Below are positions 1 through 46,490 of a DNA stretch of 64,000 nt, piece after piece; the stretch's first letter is position 1; each line of letters starts with the position of its first letter. The stretch comes from Xiphophorus maculatus (lineage: Eukaryota; Chordata; Actinopteri; Cyprinodontiformes; Poeciliidae), in the NCBI RefSeq assembly GCF_002775205.1, contig NC_036445.1, forward strand, positions 22,672,953 through 22,736,952, in the 5' to 3' direction. A program made the translations under genes and the position numbers. The notes under the pieces are model-generated. The model did not search any database and had not been told where the DNA came from. It worked only from the letters and a program-made list of their open reading frames with translations.

Positions 1-1368
1 GGGGACCCTGTGTATTAATAGGTGTATTTTCCACACTATTGCCTCTATATTGATCTAAGCCAATACAAACGTAAACCTAAAATGTTTTTATTGCAGATTT
101 TTTTTCTTTGTCCCCTATATTGCCCAAACAACAATAAAGATGTGTCTGAACTCATTCCTCTTCTCTGCTTCGAGAACAGAAATTCTAGACACGCAAAACA
201 TATTTATCAGAAAACACATCAGGCATCACAGAGAGACGAAGAGGGATTGTTGTTTAAGAGAAGCGCGGATATTCTCCGCTTGCTTTCATTCAGTACTTGT
301 GCACAATTACAACATGACACTCATTTGGAGCAATTTTGCAGGCTGACATTTCGAAGCAAAACAAATGATTATAGAAAATATATATATATATATATTTTTT
401 TTCAATACAGCTCTTATACTGATGCAGGCAAGTAGAATCATATGGTTTGTGTGTTTACATGAAAAAATTGGACAAAAGCCAAAAGAAGCAAAAACATACT
501 TTAGTAGAAAAAAAAAATTCTAGACACATTGCAGCAAGTGGAATGATGTGCCAGAATGATGATTGCATGATAAAATTGTGCAATCTCTAACAATTAATAT
601 ACTTTTTATGTATTTTTATTGCATTATGTTGTCCTACCTGTAAGGGTTTCTTTGTGTGAGTAATTTAAAATAGGCGTGTCCCAAATAAATGGTAGCTATG
701 GCTGAAACAGGGATTAATAGAGGCTAGTGCATCAGACTTGCATGAGAGGGAAAGGAAAAAATTGGAGTGGTATGACTGTATGACGGGAAAAGCACATTTA
801 ATGGATTTCATGCCACCTGAGGACATTGCAGGCATAATGGAAACATTGTCCCAGGAGTCTAAAGCAGGAGTCAGGGTTGCATCATCACTTTCATAGCTGA
901 GCGTCAGCTACGGTTCTGGCCGTCACCCACACAGCAAGTGTGCCTGCTGAGTCAGAGGGAGGGAAATGTCTTTGAGTGTGCTCTCCAGCTAGAACTAGGT
1001 CGGCATAACTATGAGGGAAAACGATCTTTCAAGCTGCAGACTGCATGTGTGTGAGGTGGAGCAGGGTCGTTGTGGTACGGTTGGTTTCAAGATTACCCAA
1101 GAGAGGGAAAAGTGTGGAAGTGAAGAATAAATCCAAAGTGTCAAGAAGTTTGCACTCGGAGAGATTTCAACTTGGATACAGGGCCGAAGTAGAGAGAGGG
1201 AGGATGCAAACATTAGATGATAGTTTGAACTTACACAATAACTGAAAATAAAAACATTAATTAAGCTGTCTTTTTAATTAGCTTTTAGGAGAGAATGGAA
1301 AAATGCAGACCAAATACTGAAACTACTACTGAAGCATGAATAATAAATGCTTTCTCTGTGTGTTGCAG
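1..1368 (+). other. trio: trio intron, 3' part
   Basis: Intronic sequence ending in a TGTTGCAG acceptor at 1361-1368. I found no coding exon here that resembles the spectrin-repeat region expected upstream. Short open frames (for example 1045-1245) lack splice context and homology. It holds AT-rich sequence and a short TA tract near 378-395. Confidence 0.6.
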
Positions 1369-34781
<33,413 letters not shown>

Positions 34782-34854
34782 CAGAACGGTCAAATTTGAC
34801 CACCAGGGGGGCCAGTCCACTATGAACTCTTTCTCATTCACTAAGCCACAGAAG

Positions 34855-34880
34855 TGCTGCTGCTGCTGCTGCTGCTGCTG
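34855..34880 (+). repeat. trio: (TGC/CTG)n repeat in 3'UTR
   Basis: Eight pure CTG-phase units, 74 nt after the stop codon. It would be transcribed as CUG repeats. Confidence 0.95.
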
Positions 34881-37101
34881 ACTGACTGATAAACTCCCAC
34901 AGCCTATTCTTACCTTGGCATATTTTCACTATGCCGGCACAACAAATGACCTGACGGAATCGATTTGAGATTTCAAACTTTGACTCAGCAGGGAGAAGAA
35001 AAAAAAACAGAAAGGAACAAGCTTTCTGAACAAGCTGACGTGAGACGAGTGAATCTCACATTTGGACAGTGTTAAAGAAAATAGAGTACTGTATATTAAG
35101 AACAATTCAGGCTGCTTTCGGTTAAACTAAAGAGGACTTCTTTTTGTAACGAGAGATTACCTTTTGTAAATGAAATCGTGTACAGTCGGGGAAAATGGAG
35201 AACTGTCTTAATTCGGTGGTTTTTGGAAAACAAAAGCAAGAAGAGGAATGCGACGTGAAGGTCTCGTCGGTTCTGACGCCAGATAGAAAGTACCAAAATC
35301 CTGTTTTCCAGAGACGCGTTAAAGTTACCGTTTGTGCAATAGTTTTTGCTTATCTTTATGACCCCGCTTCATTTCAGCCAATCTTTTCAGATTGTAACTT
35401 AGACCAGAACACGACTTGAACAAGCGTTAAATAAAAAGCATAGTTAGCTAACCTTTCCTGGATCTCCAGCTGCATCCGCCTTAGTTGTAAATAACCTTTT
35501 TCCTGCTTTACAAAGTTGTCCCTTTTTGTCCCCCTGCAGTCCCTCAAGAGTTTATCTCAAATGAATTTACAAAAAAAAAAAAAAAACAAACAAAAAACAA
35601 TGCTATTTTGTGTGCAGAGCTGTAGTGAGTCCTGGCAGGACTCTAAATGGTGGCTTGATCCTCACGTTGAACAGAGACAGCTGCTAGAAAATGCACTTGT
35701 TGTTCTGCATCAGTTCTCATGTGCAATGTTGCAGCTTTACCATGTATGCAACTATTTATGAAGACTTGTGTTGTAGCCGTATTCTTAAAAAAAGGCATGT
35801 GTGTACCTGGTACTGCAATAGATGTCTGTATTGTGTTAACTCTTATGTATTAAGTTCAGTATTAATATCTGCAAGACTTCCTAGACAAAAAGAGGGATTT
35901 CAGAAGTAATGTATAGAGACATGTATCTATGAAATACGGACACTTATGCTTTCATTTTGTCCTTGTAATGTTTTCTTTTTTTATTATTGTTATTTTCTGT
36001 AACTATACCAAAGTTAGCTAAGCTTTCTTTCCCTGCAGTTTTATGTCTGTTTTTTAATTTCAAATTATTCATGTTAAGTTATATCGGTTCACACTGAAAT
36101 GTGAGTGTTTACAAAAGTTCGGTGTGGATTTATTTATTCTTAATGTAAAGAGGTATTGTTTGGTGATTTTTTTTTTTTTTTTTTGTTTGGTTTTTGTTTT
36201 TCTTTGTTTTTTTTTTTTGTTGCTGAAAACAGAATCCACCTGTCTGATTTCAAGCTGTGCACAAAGTAGTTTGCTGTGAGTTTGTTCTCTCCGGAGCAGC
36301 TAGAAGTATTTCTTTCCCCCTTCTCAATATTTTTATTTTTTATTTTTTTTTGCATTCCCATTCAAACTTACAGAAACGCTTTTTTTTTTTACATCATCAG
36401 CAAGCAATAGGTCATGCAAAAAAAATGCTCTGCATTACAGATTTTAGAAAAAAAAAAGTTTTTTCTTTTGAATCTACCCCTAATGCCAGTTTTTATTATT
36501 ATTATTATTATTATTTAACATCTTTGGGTGTGGATGTTATGGAGATCTTTATTTTTCAAAAGTGCCAGGTGAGTGAGAGAACCTTAGAATGATGGAGAGA
36601 CTAAAAAAAGTGCATCGTTTATCGTCATATTTGAAGGTCGTGAGCGTTACTGTCAGATCATTTGCTTTACTGTAAAATAAGTTGACACTTGTTGGTCTGT
36701 GGAGTCTCTCATTTTTTGTGTGACTGTTTTTTTTGTGTTTTTTTTTTATTTATTTATACGCATCGGTCGCGGTTTCTTGTCGTTCACTTCAATCAGATTC
36801 TCTCAAAGCCACCTCACCGGAGGACCTGACTGAAGTAGTGAAGAGCCTTTGAGAAACAAAGTCAACTTTTAATGTAAAGTTGTACAGAGAGGGTCGGGCG
36901 GTTTGCCCGGCGCCCGGGATGTAAACCTGTCATATTTTGAATACACCTACAAACAAAGACTGCAGCAATGTCATCTTGAATGTCTCACTATGACTCATTT
37001 TTACTTTTGCATGTATATTTCTTTGTACAGAAGATTGTGTTTACATGTAACAAAACGTACGTGTTGTAAATAATTTTATTTTGTCCTCTTGTTATTTTGC
37101 C

Positions 37102-37107
37102 ATTAAA
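37102..37107 (+). terminator. trio: Probable trio poly(A) signal (ATTAAA)
   Basis: ATTAAA within TTTTGCCATTAAATGTACAAGG, after which the sequence character changes. AATAAA near 35430 is a possible proximal site. Confidence 0.45.
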
Positions 37108-38439
37108 TGTACAAGGAAACCGACGGCTGTTACTGTAGCCTCAGATTTACACCCACACGAGGAAACGTCTGGCTCGTCCTGAAAGTACAGTTATTTCTTC
37201 TTACGTTCTCATGACCTTTGGGGTGAGAGGAGCAGGGGGGGGGTGTAAGGCGAGACAGTGAGGTATTACTGGAATAACTAGAAAGCGAGGGGAAAGCCTG
37301 AAGAGGCTGTCGAAGTGAATGGGACTGCTAATGAGGACCTAATTTCAAAGATTGTCTGAACAGTTGCTTTGTTTTAAAGTCAGATCAAAAGCAGTGAGTT
37401 CGGAAGCTTTTTTAAAAATTTTTTTTTTACAAAAATTCTGATAGTGTCATCGCATCTGGAGAATGGTTTCACTTTTTGTTGCACTGTAAATACAGACTTT
37501 AATTGATTTTATGTGAAAGAAAACCAAAAGAAAATAGAGCATCATTTTGAGGTGGAAGTAAAAAGGATAAATGCTTTTGGTCAATTTTAATAGATCAATG
37601 CCATTTGCTCTGAATTCCAAGGTGAGCCTTCTGCTCCGTTTCAAATCCTTTGCAGCTCCTAACTGGTTTTCATACAGGGTTGACCTGCGATTTGCTCCAT
37701 TCATCCCGTTATCCACATTGACCAGCTCCCCTGTCTCTGTTGAAGAAAAGCATCCCTGCAGCATCCTATGGCTACCTCCGTGTTTTGCTTCGGGGACAGT
37801 ATTTTCATTTCGATGTGCAGGGTTGCTTTTCCTCTGTTATTTATCTATCTGTCTGTCTGAATAGCAGTCATCTCAGTCAGACAGGAAAGCAAAGCTTAGT
37901 AGAGCATGTAACATTTTCTAAAAATGGAAATAAGCAACACTGAGCACAGTTTACTTTGATTCAGCCCGGAATTTCATTTTGACCATTTTTTTTTTTTAAT
38001 CAAAGTTAGTATGTAGGTGATTTTTCATATCATGATTTTTTTTTTTTTTTTTTTGCACAAGTACTTAGAAATCTTCAATTGTCATGCCAGTTTGTCTTTT
38101 TTTCGTAAATCCTAATGGTGGATTTCATAAATAAAGTAAACTAAAATCAAAGGATATTTGAAAGTCCCAGTTTTACAGTAAGTTGATTTTAGTTATTTAG
38201 TTAAAGTTGGGGGACAATAACTGTCCCCCAACTTTTTCTACTGTCCCCCGTTGAAAAAAATCTGCAGATTTTGTTCTACGCTTTCTCCAGGAGAGAATAA
38301 AAACCTTATTATTTTTTTCCAAAAAAACATTCTCCATATTTCTTAGCTTGAGGTGTTCAGAAGAATAGATGTATCCCATCTTGCAAGCATCTACACAGCT
38401 GGAAAATGCGTATTCTTCAGCTTTTTTCACCATCTGTGT

Positions 38440-38730
38440 GCTGTGTTTGTTGGTCTTTTAAAGATAATGTTAGTTCACTAAATTTCTCCAATAAACCTCA
38501 CGGATCAGATGGATTTGATTAAATTACACATGTACGTGCTCTGTAATTAAGTGACTTTTACAGGCAGTTGGTTGCACTTGATTCTTTTTATAGGTGTAAA
38601 CTGGGCTAGACACACATGCCCACAACACTTTTTAGATTTCTTTTTTTACAAAAAAAAACATAAATCATTTTTCTTACACTTTGTGTTGGTCTTTATCATA
38701 AAATCCCAGTAAAATATGCATATTTGCTTA
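38440..38730 (-). mobile_element. Tc1-like transposon relic (end fragment)
   Basis: TAATTAAGTGACTTTTACAGG, AGTTGGTTGCACTTGATTC, and a TTGTGTTGGTC...ATAAAATCCC run occur in the same order as in the relic at 18880-19760. Non-coding end only. Confidence 0.5.
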
Positions 38731-41700
38731 AACATGAGAGAACATAAACTCCGTGTTATGGGACTGTGTCTGTGAGAATCTTGGAGATAGAAAAAAAAAA
38801 AAAAGTGAGACAAAAACAAAGAAGTGGGTTCAGTAATCCAAGGTGAGTACTTTTTTCTGACGAAGAGCTTTATATCCGATGACCTACAAAGAAACCATAA
38901 AGAGGGCGTCGCAGATCTTATCTCTGTCTGCAGTTTTATGCAAGAATTGGTGCGCTCTGTGAATATTGTCATTACATGGTACAAACAGTTTCCCCACCTT
39001 CTTAAACCATTCGCGTTGTTAGTCACATACTGTCTAGGTACCAAATACCAAAAGCATGAATTACCCGAAACAATTTTTTGGTAATAACTGTTGTCCTTAA
39101 GTAATCAAACAAGTAAGACATCAAGTTTTGTTCTAAAGTTACAGTCCTTGAAATTTTCATGTCGTACACTTTCTGCTTTAATGGAATTATTTTTTTTTCT
39201 TCTTCTTCTTTGTTACATCCATAACCTGTTTATCTAAGGACACCTGTGTCTGACTGAAACCTGTTCTCATATGCTCTTATCAGGTGCGACATCTATTTTG
39301 CCTTTCTTAGCAACAGCAGAGGCAACATTTTTTGTGTTGTTGCATGAAACCACATGGGACGTATCTGTACCATCTTCACAGATTATCTCACCATCAAAAT
39401 CTCATGCAAGGCCTGTGAAGTGTGAAGGTGATGCGTGCTGTGTATCGTGTCTTCCCTATTTGTCTCATTTTCTTCTACAGACTGTACTGTATGCAAAGTG
39501 ATTCAACGTTTGCAGTACTCTAAAGCAACATCTTCTCCCTTGCAGATTAAATCTGCTTTTGCTTCCAGGTCACACGTGCATGTTTCAGATTATTCAAATC
39601 AGAATACCACAGCATCTGAACTAATAGTGATTAATCACATCCCTGTCTAAGGCGTCGATTCAAGACGCCTTTTAAACAGAATCTGTCTGACTGGATGAAG
39701 TAGGTCAAAAGATCTCAAGAAGAAACACACTATGACCTGTTCTGAAGAAATTCAAGAACATTCACTGACGTCTCCTGACAACTCATCCACGACATCTCAA
39801 AAGAAACCAAAACATCTAAACCACTGCAGACATGGAGGCGTCTTTGGTCAGAATCGTGAATCAACACAAAGTAAATAAAAGCGAAAATACTACACTTTTG
39901 AGATCAAATGTTTATTATTTACATTGGCTATTTCATACAATTTTTTTCTGAAGTATACGCCACTACCTCGTGGACATGAATGCTATTTCACAAAAAGTTA
40001 TCCCACTCAGCGTGATGCATTTTTGTTACTTAAAAGAACTACAAAACATGTTTGCTCGGCTTGGGTAAATAAAAAGCTAAACTAACACATTAACACTGAA
40101 TCATCTCTTTAACCACATGTCAGCGTGGCTCTCATCATTTCCCCGTTTTGAACAACCTACCCTTCTGAGCATCCTTCACCCACTGAATTCAGTATTCACT
40201 CACACAAAGATCCTTATCTGACTTTTGTCATCAAGCTGAGAGAAATTTAGAGAATTTAATTTAAAGTTAATTTTCATCTACTGTGCAGTTTTCGTGAGGC
40301 TTTGTAACAAATGAGGTCGTTTATTTCGCTTTGGAAATGGCGTGACAAACAAACCACGCAGACTTGACACAATGCAAGATGTAGACCACAAAGCAAATTT
40401 GACTTCAGTGAACCACAGAATCCACTAGATGGGGCTAGAGAGCTAATGTACTATTTGATGATTTGCACAGCTGTCCACACGTGAAGCCACTGACTGATCA
40501 TGAGGTAAATAAAATGCCTCCGCCACAGATGATTATATAAGCCAAGGGTGCAGAGTGTCGCTATATTAAGGAAGGAGATACGAAGAAATCTTATGCTAAC
40601 TCTTTTCATAATGTGGTTTCAGACGTTGGAAGATTTTGTGAAAGTAAAAACAGGAGTTCGTATTCAAATTAAGTTTCTGTTTGATGAGCGACTGAAAATT
40701 TTCCAAGAAAGCATTTGTTGTTTAGTCAATTGAGAAAAAGCAAGACGGAGCTCATCTTATTTTTAGAAGGAAATGCATGTGGCCTCTGCTGCAGTTCTGG
40801 GAATCGCCCTTGTTAGATTTTCCGAGGAGCCTTTTAATTCCTGTTTCAGAGTTAATCATAGTCATGACTATTTTTTCTGAGTTATTTCGGTTTGTTATTG
40901 TCAGTTTTTTTTCTTTTTTCTTTTTTTTATCATTCCGTTCTTACAAGAAGCACAGTGGGAAGTTCTTTGCCAATTTGTTTTTCTACCATTCTGTTTGAAA
41001 GTTCAGTTGGACTTTAAAATGGCTGTCTTTCCATAATCAAGATGCTTATCAACAGGGAAACCATTTATATATATCCAGTTCACACCTCGAACTGCATATA
41101 GATTTCATCCAGACACTGACGTCCACTTTGATGTGTAACTGTGTGATGGTCAGAGCTGGAGTCCTGAAGGAGTCCTCAACATCCCTGCTCCTATTCCTGT
41201 ACTTCTTCTGTGTGTTTATATTGCCATTGCTCCAATTATTATGTTTTGGCATAAAAAAAACATCATGATGATTTGAAACATTCTTAGAACTTGCATCCTG
41301 CTGCAATATTACCTGCACTTTAGTCTGTTTAGTCAACTTTCGTCACCCGGACTACAAATAAAAGTACAAGATGTACTTTTAGATGATGTACTCGGACATC
41401 CTTGTTTAGTTTTTAGTGGCCAAACCGCTGCAGACCTGACAGAGTTTGTATATTTGGGACTGTCAGAGAAACAACACATCTGTTTCACAGTTCAGAAGGG
41501 GTATAACAAAAACACCTTACTCAGGCCGACTAAACTCACCTGCTGCACATTCATACTAGTTTTCATTCCTTCCTGAATCATGTCATTCATAGTAACTATG
41601 TCACCTCATTCCATTGTAATCGCTAATCCCCCCCTTTCCCCCACTTCCGTAGCAAAAGTTGGCCTCCTTAAGGGAAACCCGTGTTTTGGTTTTTGTGAAT

Positions 41701-41889
41701 AGTTCAGAGATCATTTTCCTGTGTGTCAGCAGTAAAAGGCACACATGCAATCTCTATTCTCTCTGTGCTAATCTGCAGATATTTAATAATGATAAGGATC
41801 TCTGCATGAAAGAGACTCCACCACAAGAAACCACAGAACGAAAAGACTACACTCAGGGCTACCTTCTAACTGGTGCTATATATATATAA

Positions 41890-41890
41890 A

Positions 41891-41920
<30 letters not shown>
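41890..41920. repeat. (TAA)n microsatellite
   Basis: About ten AAT/TAA units. Confidence 0.95.
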
Positions 41921-41921
<1 letters not shown>

Positions 41922-43930
41922 GCTGGTACCACAAGAAATGGACAAAGTAAAAATACATTCTTTAATGTTTTAATTATACAGTTTATTTTTTAAAAAAATA
42001 CAAATATAAAACATATATAGAAAAAACACAACAAACACAAGATTTAAGAAATATGTACATGTTTAGTACTGTTGTGAAGAGGCTTACAGCCATATCTTTC
42101 ACAGTCTAATTCAAGGCTATAAGCATTACTGACTAAGAAACAAATCACACAATTTATATGTTTGTGTATTTCAGTCCTCATGCAATATGACATTTTTTTC
42201 TGAAGGCATTGAACGTTCTGACACTTCTGCTTTATCTGCCAGCAACAGGCAGGAAATGCAGGGCGAGAGTAAAGGATGTTGTGGTCAATGTGTGATTACT
42301 TCTTGTCTGAAAGATCCTTCTTTTTGAAAAAGATAAATATAATACAACTGGGTCTATTGTCACACAATTGGTGCATATTACTGAAAAAACTATTGCTGCT
42401 TTGGCTTCATTCACTATTAATATTTCTTTTTGCCATTTCTGAATTAGTAAACTTTATCCTTTGTCAGATAGTGAATTGTATTTTTTTTTCAAAAGCAACA
42501 GCTGCTATGTATAAAAACATACATGAGCAATAAAAAATAAAATTTCAAAAAAAAAGATGAACGTTATTGAGTGTTTGCAAAGCCTAAAAAGGTTAAACTC
42601 ACAGCTTGGTTATATGTTTCCGCTTTCAGGTTGTGGGTTTTTTTTTTTTTTAAGGTTGAGGTGAGGTACAGATCCTCTGCAGAACATGTTTCTGAATCTA
42701 CCAAGCTAACGCTGCAGGTTGCATTAGAGGCTTCATACTGTGCACCAATCTCAAAAAAGCAAACCGAGAACTCTATAGCAGTCTTTATTTGTAATTTATC
42801 TTCTCAGTTTATTTTGCTAATGGATGATTACAGTGAATGATAACAACACAGTTGCTGCACGTGAGGGTTTTACACTTATCTCAGGAAGAGAGATTTTAGT
42901 TCAGCTCAAAAATATTTCTGATGTGATGTTTGCAGACACATGTTGTCGTGTTTTCAGTTTCTCGACAATCTGCAGTCTGTCTAATAAAATGCACAGCGTA
43001 AACACAGGTACATTACAATAACCTAGAATGTCATCCAAAAAAGCGTACAGCCGAAACCACAGAAATTACAAATATTATATCCAATCAATAATAAAACAGA
43101 TTGTTTTAAATCAGAAATGTTGTGTTACGATCTACATGCATGTGGGGAATACTGCTTACTTGGCAAATACTGAGCCACTGAAAACCACCACAGGTATAGT
43201 ATCCCACTATGCAAAAGAAGCTGCCTGTTCAAAGATTGATGCATCATCGCCTATTAGTAGAAAGTCAGGTGGAAAGAAAAACTGTGGTAGGACAAGCAAG
43301 CGTGATAACCGCAGCCTCAAATAAATTTAGTAAGAATTTTATGGGGACATACATTTTACGTCTAAATCTAAATGAGGCCTATGTGTTTTACAAAGTATGT
43401 ATATTAAAACAGACTTACCTAAGTGATTATATATAAAAAGTTGCTTATAAAGTTGATTCATTTCCTGTTTTGTAGTAACATGTCTGATTTTTAAAAAAAT
43501 AATCTTTGTTGTTTATTACACAATGTCTATGATATGACATTACATCTAAACTACTACTGTGATGTAAAAGTTTCTTAATTTAAGCAAGTTAACTTTGACC
43601 AACCTAAGTTTGCTCTTTTTGGCTTTGATAGTTTATTGACTTTTCTAACTTTGACACCTTTGCACAGCATATACTAAGATTTGTAAGAGTTATTGGTTTT
43701 AGCTAGCTGTTGACAATCCAAATTCAAGAAAATAAATAGTTAATTCTGCAATTTCCCAAAATAAATTAACTGCAAGTGAACAACAAAGAAAATGTCAAAT
43801 CCCTAAAAAAGCAGGTTTTAGGAGCCAAATTCTTCCAAACCAAATGAAATGGCAGAAAATAAACAGCAGATTTTTTCATTCAAAATTGGAATGGAATGCA
43901 ACATAAGTATTAAAAGTCTGAGCATAAAAC

Positions 43931-43936
43931 TTTATT
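43931..43936 (-). terminator. Probable poly(A) signal of the CCR4-like receptor gene
   Basis: TTTATT on + (AATAAA on the transcribed minus strand), 310 bp past the stop codon of the 44246-45313 gene. Confidence 0.45.
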
Positions 43937-44245
43937 TACAGCTTTACATTGAGATAATAAAATGTAAGACTTTGACAGAAACACTTTTACGGAAGATATT
44001 TTAAAATGCTGCACATTAAGAAATACAAGGTTCACTGAAAGACACTGTGCATGGGAAAGTATTACATTCAGTCTAGTTTCTACATATAAACCATCATTCG
44101 TCATAACAAGAAAACAAGTCAAAGGTATTTCACCGTTAACTTGAAACTAGCGTGACCTATCTGACTTCACATGAACAGTCTGTGTATAAAAGATGTTCAC
44201 AAACATATTGGTATAAGTAACAGAATTTAAATTTACAGTTCCAGA

Positions 44246-45313
44246 TCACACCACAGTGTTCCTTTCGTCCACGCTGGTAGTTTGCGAGTACACCGAGGTA
44301 CCTCTGTCCTGAGGAATGTACATCTTGATCACCTGGCACAGGCTGCATGGAGCTCTGTTTATCAGCCTTACGAGGTGCCTCCTGAACTTCTCCCCGACAA
44401 AGACATACAGAATGGGATTGAGACAGCTGTGGGAGTACGCGATGACTTCTGTAATCTGTAAAGCCAGTCTGACGGCCTTGCTGCTTTCACATGTGGCGTA
44501 GACCTGCAGAAGTTCCAGTGTTTTAAAGAAGGCCACCACGTTGTAAGGAACCCAACAGCAGAAGAAAACGGCCACCACTACGACTACCAAACGGATGGCC
44601 TGCTTCTTGGAAGACTGGGTTGATAGCAACCTGCAAATGATCTGAGAGTAGCAGAAGCCTAGGATGAAAATTGGGATAAACAGGCCCAGAATGTTCATTT
44701 TCAAGAGACTAAACACACTCCAGAAATGAAGGTTGCCGGACACATCGTTGGGTGATTTCTGGGGATACTCAGGGTAGCAGTACTGAGAACCGTTGACAGA
44801 TGTTTGAGTTTTGAGGAAGATCAGGTCAGGAAAAGAGGCCAAAAAGCCAGCCAACCACGTAACAGCAGCTGCCGCAATGCCACAGGTGCGTGTGCGTGCT
44901 TTAAGGGCGTAAACTGCGTGCACTACGGCCAAGTAACGATCGATGCTCATCAGACAAATGAAAAAGATTCCACAGTAAAAGGCAATGTGATAAATGCCCA
45001 GGACCATCTTGCACATAGCATCTCCAAACAGCCACTGGTCTCTGGCTTGGTGGGCGAGGAAGGGAAGAGAGCACACCATGAGAAGGTCAGCGATGGCCAA
45101 GTTGACCAGGCACACATCAGTCATGCTACGGAGTCTAACCCCGCAAGCGATGACCCAGATTACTAAAGAGTTTCCAAGGAGACCTAAGAGGAAGAAAATG
45201 GCATAGAGGGGTGGAAGAAAGTAAGCCCCATGTCGCACATAATAGCATGTTTGATAGTCTTCGTCGTCCCCTGGATAGAAATATTCAATTGTGGTGCCGT
45301 CAGTAAAGGGCAT
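44246..45313 (-). CDS. C-C chemokine receptor, CCR4-like
   Basis: A 355-residue seven-transmembrane receptor in one coding exon. The N-terminus is acidic with tyrosines (IEYFYPGDDEDYQ; likely sulfated chemokine-binding region). TM1 has LLGNSLVIW, TM2 LVNLAIADLL, extracellular loop 1 the conserved DQWLFGDAMC, TM3 ends MSIDRYLAVVHAV, TM5 INILGLFIPI-like, TM6 CCWVPYNVVAF, TM7 TEVIAYSHSCLNPILYVFVG with Glu 7.39. Residues such as FLPPLY, RLRSMTDV and a CXXC-containing tail ending in Ser/Thr resemble vertebrate CCR4 most, though CCR2/5/8 are close. A CCTTCTAG acceptor lies 13 nt upstream of the ATG, so a non-coding first exon exists; a candidate donor is at 48761-48756. It couples to Gi by family knowledge. 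Subtype naming needs a tree. Confidence 0.93.
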   Translation of the reverse strand: MPFTDGTTIEYFYPGDDEDYQTCYYVRHGAYFLPPLYAIFFLLGLLGNSLVIWVIACGVRLRSMTDVCLVNLAIADLLMVCSLPFLAHQARDQWLFGDAMCKMVLGIYHIAFYCGIFFICLMSIDRYLAVVHAVYALKARTRTCGIAAAAVTWLAGFLASFPDLIFLKTQTSVNGSQYCYPEYPQKSPNDVSGNLHFWSVFSLLKMNILGLFIPIFILGFCYSQIICRLLSTQSSKKQAIRLVVVVVAVFFCCWVPYNVVAFFKTLELLQVYATCESSKAVRLALQITEVIAYSHSCLNPILYVFVGEKFRRHLVRLINRAPCSLCQVIKMYIPQDRGTSVYSQTTSVDERNTVV

Positions 45314-45839
45314 AGAAGAATTATACCTAGAAGGAAAAAGAGAAACAAAGATAAGTGATCAGTATTTTCAAAATATTTCATTTTCACACTGATGGGGTTT
45401 TTCTGAATACTGATTTTCATCGAAGCTTGACCTGCCGATTTAGATTGATCCCATTTTTTTCTCCCAGTTAAATATAACACAGAACAGAGAAAGAAATATG
45501 TTGCACCTTCTTTGAAATTGCTAGCTGTGAATCAAACAGCAAATGAAGTCATTACTAGACTATCACCATGTATCCCTATTCTGTGCCTGACTCAAAACAT
45601 GGCTACAAAGTGCATGTTGTTGTTCTTTACAAATAGCAATTTTAAAAGAATTTAAAAATGCTAGGATTGTATTAGAAAACAATGTTCATCATCCTCGGGT
45701 TGAGCTGGAATAAACTTCAGTGCTTACCCAAAGTGCAAAATAATTAATAAGTCTGTGGCAACTGTTCATGTACGACTGCACATGCAACTAATCAGACTAT
45801 GTCCTCTTTCTGAGCTTCATTGAGTCCATATTGGAACAG

Positions 45840-46490
45840 TCCTCTAGAAATGACTATTAAAGAAATAATCTTTGTTTCCACAATTTGTCTCCCACTATTT
45901 TATGCAGTCAAGTCCATGTTGATGGAGCTCTCATTTATAGATTTACTCTATAAATCCCTTCATAGAGTATTTGTCAGTGGCTGTGGTTTTGGACAGTGCC
46001 ACACCACATCTGAAGAAACCCAGTTGTTAGGTTACTGTGATGTGAAGCTGACATTTTCCTCTATTAAAACAAATTTTGATAGAAACTTATGCTTTGTAAA
46101 AAACAAAAATCTTTTATTTCAACATTCAAGACGAGTTCCCAAACCACGTTACAAAGGGGTCCACTATGCTCTCTATGCTCGGCCTCTCATCCATATATCA
46201 ACCAGACAACTGCAGAGTCATCTGAGTATTTTTTTACAGATGATAGGACTCTGACTTGTACTGAAAGTCTGACTGAAAAACACCAGTGTGAGTACAGCCC
46301 CCTGTTGTACTCCTGAGCCGCTGACCACTTAGACACGCAAACCTTTAGCCTGTTTGAGAGTCAACCACCACACCAACATTCATATGTTTATAAGGCAGTC
46401 ATTTTAACACTGGGGACATCAATCCGTGTCTGGAGTTTCTTACACAGTAAACCAATCCTCCCTTGAACATGCCACACTGTGCGAACGTCA
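45840..46490 (-). mobile_element. Possible decayed non-LTR retrotransposon fragment
   Basis: On the minus strand around 46320-46200 the frames give interrupted matches to a reverse-transcriptase core pattern (a QGTVLxPFLF-like then SDF-Y-S-S-C-HLxKxxDD-like series), with frameshifts. Low certainty; based on remembered RT patterns. It lies in the presumed first intron of the CCR4-like gene. Confidence 0.3.

Larger units (their letters stand above)
34782..37125 (+). other. trio: trio 3' untranslated region
   Basis: Long AT/U-rich sequence with no coding potential, containing a (TGC)n run, several T-homopolymers (36164-36184, 36206-36219) and early AATAAA-like sites near 35430. The segment ending with TTGCCATTAAATGTACAAGG looks like the main 3' end. 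Exact end inferred from the signal only. Confidence 0.6.
37126..43930. other. Intergenic region, no gene recognised
   Basis: Nearly 7 kb of AT-rich DNA between trio and the first receptor gene (convergent 3' ends). It has a Tc1-like relic (38440-38730), a perfect hairpin (38203-38235), a TAA microsatellite (41890-41920) and homopolymer tracts. Open frames of up to 132 aa show no domain-like composition. Confidence 0.6.

Noticed and set aside
45820..46254. 144-aa plus-strand frame
   Set aside because: No homology recognised; it overlaps a possible decayed retroelement on the other strand.
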